From assembly GCA_016787605.1 (NCBI GenBank), contig JAEUUE010000017.1, positions 1-34,433 of the forward strand: a stretch of 34,433 nt of DNA, read 5' to 3'. Shown here in pieces: positions 1 to 6,970 of this stretch. Within the stretch, counting starts at the first letter, position 1. Each line of letters starts with the position of its first letter. Made by a program: the position numbers and the translations under genes. This stretch comes from Cyclobacteriaceae bacterium (GTDB lineage Bacteria > Bacteroidota > Bacteroidia > Cytophagales > Cyclobacteriaceae). The notes beneath the pieces were generated by a model. The model was not told the origin of the DNA. It did not search any database and saw only the letters and a program-made list of their open reading frames with translations.

Positions 1-2840
1 TTTTGCAGGTCGAGGAAGCGGGTATAGGTTTGCTGGAATACTTTGCCAAAGCGGTAGAGAATGTTATTCTCTTCTTCGGTATATGGTGTGCCTTCGAAAT
101 TCTCAATATATAAGGCAATATCCTTGAATAGCACCGTGGTGATGGCCAGGCCGGGGCAGTTCAGGTAGAAGTCCCTGGAGGTTTGAGGCAACCCCGGAAC
201 GTGGGATAATAGCTTGCGATAGAATTTGTTTTTTTCTTCAAAGTCCAGCCGGGTGACAAACAAGTCTTTGCCGACAGCTTTGGCCTCTTCGAATTGATGA
301 GCCCATACTGAATCAAAGTAGGGGTGTGTTATCTTGGAGGGGATGTCCTGCTCGTCAGCGATCCAAAAGTGCCAGGCTCCCCGGGGAGTATAGTCAACGA
401 CAAAGCCGGCGTGGTCGACTTTGATCTTAAGCTGCTTGAGTTGCTGGGATACAACCTTAATTACTTCGTGGAGCTCATCGCTCTTGTGCATGGCCATACT
501 CCGTGAACGGACGCGTTCCAGGGCGGCTTCAACCTGGGCTTCGCGCGCCTGGGCTTCAGCTTTTTGAAGGTCGAGGAAGCGCCGATAAAGCAGGCCGAAA
601 ACATTCGCGAACCGTCGCATGATGTTACGCTCTTCCGGGTTGAGCGGCTCGTGTGCGACAACGGTGAGGGAGCCTTCCGGGAAGAAGAAGGGGTTGAATA
701 CTTCTCGTGGATTAAACTTGCTTTGCCGTGGGTAGGAAAGCATTGAGGCGGTAACCTGATAATATTCCTTCACCTCCTCTCCCGAGAGTGTATAGATGAA
801 CTCAGAGTCACCCCGAAGCCAGGCTTGAAATAGCTTGCTAAAGAACGGATGCAAGCCGACCGGGACAATGCCCAGTATCGGATTCTGCTTTTGCTCGATC
901 AATTGAGAGGACCAGAGCTCCATGGTTTTTTTGTTCTTGTCGAACACCGCCACTCCGGTCCGGATGGCCGCTACTCCCAATGACTTCAACTCATGGAACA
1001 GCACGGCCGAGGTTTCCACCAACTCAGCGCTTTGGTGCATGGCCATGGTTCGGGCCCGTACCCGTTCCAGGGCGAGTTCAATTTGCGCCTCTCGCGTCTG
1101 TGTCTCGGCTTTCTGCAGGTCGAGAAAGCGGGTATAGGATTGCTCAAATACACCATGAAACCTCCGGAGAATGGCGTTCTGCTCCTCCGTATAGGGAATG
1201 CCTTCGTAATTACTGATGGTTAGTGCGATGTGCTTGCCAAAGACCATGGACCGCGCGAGGCCTTTCGCCCTCTTTATGCGGGTAATCACCTTTGGCGGAT
1301 CATTGCCAACGATGGAGGTGGCCAGGAAATGCCGCATCGCTTGTAGTCCTTCCTTCCGGCTAAGGACGTCGGATAGAAAATCCGCCCCTTTTTTCACGGC
1401 TTCACGAGGGTTGTTGAACAGGACGTGATCAAGATAGGGGAGCCGGATTAAGTCGGGGTAGGCATACCCGGGCCGTGCCAGCCACATGGTCCAGTCCCGC
1501 GACCGACTTGGAAAATTGAAGTTGGCCAAGTCCACTAGAAAGCCAAGTTGATGGAATTGGTTCATGACGACACCGATCACTTCCCGCATTTCTTCGCTTC
1601 GCTGCATCGCCATGGACCGTGAACGGATTCGTTCCAGCGCCGCTTCAATCTGCGCTTCCCGCGCCTGGGCTTCTGCGATTTTCAGATCCAAAAAGCGCCG
1701 GTAAGCGATTTCAAATACCCGGGCAAATCGGGCCGCCAGTAATTCCTCGTCTGCATTCAATAATGAATCCGATAGGATATGCAGATAACCGTGGCGGAAA
1801 TTGAAGGCATAAAACACGGTAGGGTCGGGGAGTTGAGGGGTGGTCTTGCCTGCCTCTTTTGAATGATCGGGCAACCCCACAAAATCAAGGTGCTTCTTAA
1901 GTTCATCGCCACCGACGGACTGGTAGTAAACCGGGTCTTGCCGTTGCCAGGCTTCAAAGCGCTCCTGGAGAATCGGATCGCCAGTGAGTGGCAGTTTGAA
2001 ACCCTCGATCCGCTTTCCTCCGGGACGTGTCATATGCCCGTGCTGGATGCCCTCCGCGGTGTCCACTTCTACAAAGCCGCAATTGAAGAAATTGGAAACC
2101 CCCAGAGAGCGCAGCTCCTTGTAGAGCATAAAAGCGACCTCGCTCAACTCATTGCTCTTGCGCATCGCCAGGGACCGGCCGCGAACGCGCTCAAGCGATG
2201 CCTCTATCCTGGCCTCGCTGGCCTGTGCTTCCGCTCTTTGAAGGTCCACAAATCTCAGGTAAATCAACCCGAAGACTTTCGCAAACCGGACCATGATGGT
2301 TCTCTCTTCTTCGCTTAGCGGTTTTGCCGTGGTGATGTTGATGGTGCCTTGGTCAAAAAAGAACGACTGATAAGCCTCCTCTTTGTTCACCACTTTACGG
2401 CCAGATCCGGCCATATAGGCGGACATTGTATTATAGTAGTGCGTCACTTCCTCCCCCTTCAGCACGGTAATCGCGTAGGGCTTCTTTCTCTTCCTCGCCG
2501 CAAGAATATTCTCGTACACTGGGTGAATATGCAGGTTGACATAGTCGAGCACACGCATCACTTTCTCGCCTGCCGAGACCGTGGTGAGCCACACTTCCAT
2601 GGCATCATGGGCATCATCGAAAATACCCACCCCGCAACGCGTGGCGTCAATACCCAGCGCCTGGATCTGCTTGAACATGACGGCCGAAGTTTCTGCCAGC
2701 ATGTCGCTCGATCGCATGGACATCGCCCGGGACCGGACCTTTTCCAGGGCAGCCTCGATTTCCAGTTCCCGGGAAAGCAGTTTCACCCGCTTCTTGAGCG
2801 CTTCGATAGAACCTTTTTCCTGTTTTATCGACCTGGCCAT
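1..2840 (-). CDS. Giant repeat-module sensor protein, N-terminal part (runs off the left edge)
   Basis: An open frame on the minus strand runs without a stop from an ATG at 2840 to the window edge, giving about 946 residues. It begins MARSIKQEKGS and has no signal peptide or membrane segment, so it looks cytoplasmic. It consists of five modules of about 187 residues. Each starts with a charged helix of the type AREAQIEAALERVRSRSMAM and ends with a segment like FGKVFQQTYTRFLDLQK. The repeat helices begin near residues 16, 202, 389, 577 and 762, and a sixth is about to start at the edge. Related Bacteroidota proteins carry this coiled-coil linker between GAF-like sensor domains and end in a histidine kinase, cyclase or HTH output; that output would lie outside the window. 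Modules 1 and 4 resemble each other, as do 3 and 5. The ligand is unknown. Assigning the globular parts to GAF is inference. Confidence 0.85.
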   Translation of the reverse strand, partial: MARSIKQEKGSIEALKKRVKLLSRELEIEAALEKVRSRAMSMRSSDMLAETSAVMFKQIQALGIDATRCGVGIFDDAHDAMEVWLTTVSAGEKVMRVLDYVNLHIHPVYENILAARKRKKPYAITVLKGEEVTHYYNTMSAYMAGSGRKVVNKEEAYQSFFFDQGTINITTAKPLSEEERTIMVRFAKVFGLIYLRFVDLQRAEAQASEARIEASLERVRGRSLAMRKSNELSEVAFMLYKELRSLGVSNFFNCGFVEVDTAEGIQHGHMTRPGGKRIEGFKLPLTGDPILQERFEAWQRQDPVYYQSVGGDELKKHLDFVGLPDHSKEAGKTTPQLPDPTVFYAFNFRHGYLHILSDSLLNADEELLAARFARVFEIAYRRFLDLKIAEAQAREAQIEAALERIRSRSMAMQRSEEMREVIGVVMNQFHQLGFLVDLANFNFPSRSRDWTMWLARPGYAYPDLIRLPYLDHVLFNNPREAVKKGADFLSDVLSRKEGLQAMRHFLATSIVGNDPPKVITRIKRAKGLARSMVFGKHIALTISNYEGIPYTEEQNAILRRFHGVFEQSYTRFLDLQKAETQTREAQIELALERVRARTMAMHQSAELVETSAVLFHELKSLGVAAIRTGVAVFDKNKKTMELWSSQLIEQKQNPILGIVPVGLHPFFSKLFQAWLRGDSEFIYTLSGEEVKEYYQVTASMLSYPRQSKFNPREVFNPFFFPEGSLTVVAHEPLNPEERNIMRRFANVFGLLYRRFLDLQKAEAQAREAQVEAALERVRSRSMAMHKSDELHEVIKVVSQQLKQLKIKVDHAGFVVDYTPRGAWHFWIADEQDIPSKITHPYFDSVWAHQFEEAKAVGKDLFVTRLDFEEKNKFYRKLLSHVPGLPQTSRDFYLNCPGLAITTVLFKDIALYIENFEGTPYTEEENNILYRFGKVFQQTYTRFLDLQ

Positions 2841-2963
2841 AAGTATTCAATGTAGGGGAATTGGGGGGCTTGGGCAAACGGATTATCAGGAAAACCGTCA
2901 GGGACAAAGAGAAGAATTCTGACTTAGATTGGTGTACTTGTGTTGTGTAAAAGCTATTCCGCA

Positions 2964-2999
2964 GGGTTTCGCGGAGGAATACACAGAGGTACACAGAGA
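2964..2999 (+). repeat. Left inverted repeat of the GxxExxY cassette
   Basis: The stretch carries the words TTTCGCGGAG, CACAGAGG and CACAGAG in 10-12 base steps, directly in front of the GxxExxY start codon. Its reverse complement recurs at 3374-3417 behind the same gene (TTTCGCGGAG, CACGGAGG, CACAGAGG). The two arms therefore face each other around the gene. The A/G-rich words just upstream of the ATG may also serve as its ribosome binding site. Confidence 0.7.
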
Positions 3000-3404
3000 A
3001 TGCAAGTCGATAATGAACTGACATCAAAAGTCATCAAGTGCGCAATTGATGTTCATCGGGCACTTGGGCCCGGGCTATTGGAGTCGGCCTACCGGGAATG
3101 CCTGTACTTTGAGCTGAAATTGCTTTGTCTCCATGTAGAGAAGGAGAAGCCTATGCCCATAGTCTATAAAGAAGTTAGACTGGATCATGGCTACAGGATA
3201 GACCTGTTAGTGGAGAACAAACTTGTTGTGGAACTAAAAACAGTCGAGTGTTTTACTGTTGTGCACTTCGCGCAAGTACTGACCTATTTGAAATTCGGCA
3301 ACTATCCACTGGGTCTATTAATTAACTTTGACGTCTCGCTTCTCAAAGATGGGATCAAGCGAGTCATCAACGCTCCGCGAACCTCTGTGCCTTCCTCCGT
3401 GTAA
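3000..3404 (+). CDS. GxxExxY family protein (PD-(D/E)xK nuclease-like)
   Basis: This 134-residue protein carries the naming motif GLLESAY (G25, E28, Y31) and the PD-(D/E)xK-like core: D68 in YRIDLLV, E78-x-K80 in VELKTVE, and a later helix with Q92. This matches the GxxExxY/PDDEXK_3 family, which is widespread in environmental bacteria and has no settled function. A nuclease activity is suggested by the fold only. I chose the ATG at 3000 because the 20 residues upstream in frame are translated from the repeat DNA. The gene sits between inverted repeats, and its last residues and stop are encoded by the right arm, which suggests the repeats and gene spread as a unit. No toxin or antitoxin partner is visible beside it. 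Confidence 0.85.
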   Translation: MQVDNELTSKVIKCAIDVHRALGPGLLESAYRECLYFELKLLCLHVEKEKPMPIVYKEVRLDHGYRIDLLVENKLVVELKTVECFTVVHFAQVLTYLKFGNYPLGLLINFDVSLLKDGIKRVINAPRTSVPSSV

Positions 3405-3417
3405 CTCCGCGAAACTC
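3374..3417 (+). repeat. Right inverted repeat of the GxxExxY cassette
   Basis: This arm holds CCTCTGTG, CCTCCGTG and CTCCGCGAAA, the reverse complement of the left arm at 2964-2999. It encodes the C-terminal end and stop codon of the GxxExxY gene and reaches the stop codon of the convergent DUF4242 gene. The arms are similar rather than identical. Confidence 0.7.
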
Positions 3418-3689
3418 TACTCCGCCGTCGCCGGCTCAATAATGTTTGAAATCTCCGTGATGCTATTCGCCGGAAATCCTCCGCGCTTGGCATGCTCCCG
3501 GATCAATTCTTCACTGGGAGCGAGGTAGATGCAGTAAATCTTATTGCCGGCCACGTAACTGTGGATCCACTGGATGTCCGTCCCTAGCTGGCAAAGAACT
3601 TCCCTCGACTTCTGGGCAATGGCCTTTAGTTTATCCGCCTTGAGATTTCCCGCCCCGGGGATTTCTCGCTCGATGATGTATTTGGGCAT
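3417..3689 (-). CDS. DUF4242 domain protein (SCO4226-like)
   Basis: This 90-residue soluble protein begins MPKYIIEREIPGAG and has the body of the DUF4242 family: KLKAIAQKS, then IQWIHSYVAGNKIYCIYLAP, then EELIREHAKRGGFP. The streptomycete member SCO4226 binds nickel, but whether this one binds metal cannot be read from the sequence. It is a single ferredoxin-like unit of the usual family length. It converges on the GxxExxY gene, with only 12 bases between the stops, and is divergent from the flavoprotein gene at 3805. No partner gene points to a role. Confidence 0.8.
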   Translation of the reverse strand: MPKYIIEREIPGAGNLKADKLKAIAQKSREVLCQLGTDIQWIHSYVAGNKIYCIYLAPSEELIREHAKRGGFPANSITEISNIIEPATAE

Positions 3690-3804
3690 AATCGCAGCTT
3701 TTGACTCCCAATATAAGACAAACTTCAGAAGTTTCGATTTTGCCCTTTCGCCCGGCGTTCCTGTAAAAAGAGTCGCTATATTTCACATCTTGAACAAACA
3801 CCCC

Positions 3805-5160
3805 ATGACACATCCAACAGAAGATTCCTCCATTTGCATCGTCGGTGGCGGTGCGGCAGGACTCTCCGCCGCCTATTTCTTGAAGGAGCGCGGTTATCGG
3901 AATGTGGTTGTGCTGGAGAAGGAAGACAGGGTAGGGGGCAAGTGTCTCTCCCTTACGGTCAACGGAAAATCATTTGACCTTGGTGCCAACTATATCACAT
4001 CGAGCTATGAGAACGTGATGCACTTGGCACGGAAATTCGGGGCCGCCATGTACACGGAAGGAAAGCTCAATGCCTACAATCATGAGCGCAGGGAGTTTAC
4101 TACGTTGTTCAAAGCGGTTGTAGGCAAGACTTCCCTCTTGACGTTGGGATGGTTGGGAATCAAGTATCTGTACTTGCGGTGGCGGCTCAACGACATCATT
4201 TCAGTCAGGCATCCAGGATTCAAAGGCATATCGAAGCATCAGGAACTCTGTCAACCTTTTGGCCAGTGGCTTACGGCAAACGGGCTTGAACCGCTCGAAC
4301 CGTTGTTCCGAATCCCGATTTCATTGATGGGATACGGGCAGCTCAAGGAAATTCCAGCCGTTTATGCTTTGCGATATATGACGTGCTCAACCTTTCTTGA
4401 TTTGGCCATGGCGGCGGTCAATCCGAATATCCGGGGATACCCGAAGCGGTTTACCGAAGGGTATCAGCGACTGTGGGATCGGGTTTCCTGGGAAATCGAA
4501 GTACGGCCAGGGGCGGAAGTAACCCGGGTTAACCGCAAAGACAGGATCACCGTCGAATACACGTTGGTCGAGGAACACCTGGAAAACCTGTCGAAGTCCG
4601 TTAGGACCCTGGAATGCGATTACCTGATCATTGCTACCCCGCTCCATTATCAGGCGATTGCTCGATTCCTGAAGGACATGACTCCCGATGAAGAAGCCCT
4701 CCTACGGAAAGTGTCGTTCGACCCGTTTATGGTCACTACGTACATGATCCCGGGCTCCGAAAGATTCTTTGCAGCAACGTTCATGGTTCCGGAGCCCGCG
4801 TTGTACCAGCCGTTTGTGGTGACCCGACAATTTGAAGATAACGACCTGGTTTCGGTATATACGCGAACGAAGTATGGTGAGGCTGTGGATAAGCAGGGAA
4901 TTCTTGCCAACAACAAGCAGTTTTTTCGTGAGGCCTGTGGAATCGAACTCGGTGAGTACTATACCTACAGTGAGTTCCCCTATTTCCCTCATGTAGATTC
5001 GAATACCATGAAGGAAGGCTTCTATGACCAGTTTGAGGGGCTGCAAGGAACAAATCGAACGTTTTATGCGGGTGGACTCATGAACTTCGAATTGGTCGAA
5101 ACGATCGTCAACTACTCCAAATCGCTGATTGAGTCTAACTTTCCGAAGCTGAGAACATAG
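3805..5160 (+). CDS. FAD-dependent oxidoreductase, amine-oxidase-like, soluble
   Basis: This 451-residue flavoprotein has an N-terminal Rossmann motif GGGAAG (residues 14-19), Glu38 at the end of the second strand for the ribose of FAD, and the following RVGGKC stretch typical of the NAD(P)-binding/amine-oxidase superfamily (protoporphyrinogen oxidase, desaturase and amine oxidase types). A C-terminal FAD-contacting segment reads FYAGGLMNFELVE. There is no signal peptide. The ATG at 3805 was chosen because it places the dinucleotide fold at the usual distance from the N-terminus; the open frame upstream to 3574 overlaps the divergent DUF4242 gene. It is the first gene of a four-gene plus-strand cluster and is paralogous to the next gene. 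The substrate is unknown; lipid or polyene substrates are possible given the patatin gene downstream. Confidence 0.85.
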   Translation: MTHPTEDSSICIVGGGAAGLSAAYFLKERGYRNVVVLEKEDRVGGKCLSLTVNGKSFDLGANYITSSYENVMHLARKFGAAMYTEGKLNAYNHERREFTTLFKAVVGKTSLLTLGWLGIKYLYLRWRLNDIISVRHPGFKGISKHQELCQPFGQWLTANGLEPLEPLFRIPISLMGYGQLKEIPAVYALRYMTCSTFLDLAMAAVNPNIRGYPKRFTEGYQRLWDRVSWEIEVRPGAEVTRVNRKDRITVEYTLVEEHLENLSKSVRTLECDYLIIATPLHYQAIARFLKDMTPDEEALLRKVSFDPFMVTTYMIPGSERFFAATFMVPEPALYQPFVVTRQFEDNDLVSVYTRTKYGEAVDKQGILANNKQFFREACGIELGEYYTYSEFPYFPHVDSNTMKEGFYDQFEGLQGTNRTFYAGGLMNFELVETIVNYSKSLIESNFPKLRT

Positions 5161-5204
5161 GCCAGCTCATCATCAGGCATTCACCACCCCTAACCACCCC
5201 CCAC

Positions 5205-6941
5205 ATGAAACGCATTTTCTTCAAGACTGGTCTTGTGATCCAGGTACTACTGGTATTCGCCCATTTGTACAATAACCGCAACGGCCTGCCCATTCCAGCG
5301 GTGGACGAGAAGAGCCGTGAACTTATTCAATTGATGCATACCTATGAGATTCAATACCCCATGGGTTCCCGGCATACGCTTTTCCAAACGATCTGGGGGT
5401 ATGACCTTACCTGGGCCTCGTTGGTGATTTTCACAATCCTGATCTCGATCACCGCTTTGCTGGGATCATCCTCGAATCGTGCAGTCGGCAGAAACGTCGC
5501 CGTCAGCCATGTGGTTCTTTGGCTGTTTTGCACCCTCGCAGCGCTGGTCTACTGGAGCCCGCCACAGCAAATCTTCTTCGGGGTCCTTTTCCTGGTATTC
5601 CTGATCTCGGCAATTTTCGAGTGGAGGGCTCCGAAGGCCAAAAGCGCCAGGGTTTGTGTGGTCGGGGCCGGCGTTTCCGGGCTAACGGCTGCCTACGAGC
5701 TTACTAAGAAGGGATATGTCAATATCACCGTTCTCGAGAAGAACAACTATGTGGGAGGCAAGTGCAAAACGGATATCGAGGATGATCTTCCATTTGATTT
5801 CGGCGGTCATGAAATGCTGGCCGGATATTATGACGCCATAAACCTGGGAAAGGAATTGAACGCCCCCACGCGCCGCAGCATTCCGCCCGTGGTCTATGAC
5901 AGCAACCAGGGAAAGTACCTGAATTTTGTTCAGTCCGCGACGGCTTCCGGAAAGTTCAACAAAATACAGGTCATGGTGGCTTCCCTGAAGTACTTGTGGC
6001 TGGTGGGTGTCACCTTCCGAAGGTATGCCCAGCCTTCCACCGGCTACAAGGACATGCCGAAGGAGCTTACCATGAACCTGGATGAATGGCTGAACTATCG
6101 CAAATTGAATGCGATCAGGGATATTCTGGTGTTTGTAATCAAAGTGCAGGGTTACGGTCAGTTCACCAATACTCCCGCCTGTTACCTGATCAAGTTTCAG
6201 GGCTTCAGGAATTGGTTGTCACTGTTGTTGTCCGGTATGGGAATTGACAAAACCTGGCCACGGGTGTTCACCTACGGAATGCAGAATTTCTGCGAGCGAA
6301 TGGCGGCCACCATCATGGATGTCAGAACCGGCGTCAATATTGTCAGCATCGTCAGGGAAAGTGGCGGGATTAAGGTTTTTCTTGAAGGAAAAACGCAGCC
6401 CCTGCTCTTTGATAAATTAATTGTATCCACGCAGTTGGATGGAAATGCCCTCCGTTTTCTTGACCTTGACCCCGCGGAAAAGGCGTTGTTTAGCCAGTTC
6501 AGAAGTTATCCGTTTTACACCACCTTCGCGAAAGTGGAAGGTCTGGATGCCGGCGTGGTGGCGAGCAATCCCATGAATAATATCGAGGAAGGGGAGTACA
6601 CGGGGTACATCAAGGACTTCACTGAGGAACCTTATGCCATTTTCTTTTCCCTGGCCCTTAACGATCGCGTGAACGGGCAGGTGGTCAAGGAGAAGATCAA
6701 CGCTGTGCTGGAACGCGTGGTGCCCTACCAGGGGGTTAAGCCAAAGGTGCTCGAGTTCATGAAGCAAAATGAGTGGCATTATTTTCCTCACATTCCGGGT
6801 GGTGACGTGGCCGGTACCTACAACGCTATTGAAGCGCTGCAGGGAAAGAAGAACACGTATTTTGCCTCTTCGGGATTAACCTTTGAGTGTGTTGGAAATT
6901 GTGTTGCCTATAGCAAGTGGTTGATAGACAAGAATTTTTGA
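5205..6941 (+). CDS. Membrane-anchored FAD-dependent oxidoreductase (four-helix N-terminal domain fused to a flavoprotein)
   Basis: This protein has 578 residues. Four hydrophobic helices lie at about 5-21, 69-87, 98-117 and 122-138, followed by a full flavoprotein whose Rossmann motif GAGVSG is at 154-159 and whose VGGKC box follows the second strand. The C-terminal segment YFPHIPGG ... YFASSGLTFE parallels the preceding gene (YFPHVDSN ... FYAGGLMNFE), so the two are paralogues. The membrane part resembles the small four-helix proteins called LIC_13387-like; that match is from memory and uncertain. The gene starts 44 bases after its paralogue and is followed 29 bases later by an adenylate cyclase, so co-transcription is likely. 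The substrate is unknown. Anchoring suggests a membrane-soluble substrate. Confidence 0.85.
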   Translation: MKRIFFKTGLVIQVLLVFAHLYNNRNGLPIPAVDEKSRELIQLMHTYEIQYPMGSRHTLFQTIWGYDLTWASLVIFTILISITALLGSSSNRAVGRNVAVSHVVLWLFCTLAALVYWSPPQQIFFGVLFLVFLISAIFEWRAPKAKSARVCVVGAGVSGLTAAYELTKKGYVNITVLEKNNYVGGKCKTDIEDDLPFDFGGHEMLAGYYDAINLGKELNAPTRRSIPPVVYDSNQGKYLNFVQSATASGKFNKIQVMVASLKYLWLVGVTFRRYAQPSTGYKDMPKELTMNLDEWLNYRKLNAIRDILVFVIKVQGYGQFTNTPACYLIKFQGFRNWLSLLLSGMGIDKTWPRVFTYGMQNFCERMAATIMDVRTGVNIVSIVRESGGIKVFLEGKTQPLLFDKLIVSTQLDGNALRFLDLDPAEKALFSQFRSYPFYTTFAKVEGLDAGVVASNPMNNIEEGEYTGYIKDFTEEPYAIFFSLALNDRVNGQVVKEKINAVLERVVPYQGVKPKVLEFMKQNEWHYFPHIPGGDVAGTYNAIEALQGKKNTYFASSGLTFECVGNCVAYSKWLIDKNF

Positions 6942-6970
6942 CGTAGTGCTCAACTAAGTTCGGCTCTGAC

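Noticed and set aside
324-2922. Several short open frames on the plus strand in 300-2920, up to 168 codons
   Set aside because: They lie opposite the continuous minus-strand frame of the repeat sensor, whose translation has clear repeated motifs. They are shadows.
3574-3804. A 77-codon N-terminal extension of the first flavoprotein
   Set aside because: It overlaps the DUF4242 gene on the other strand and places 90 residues before the Rossmann motif, against family habit. The ATG at 3805 fits better.
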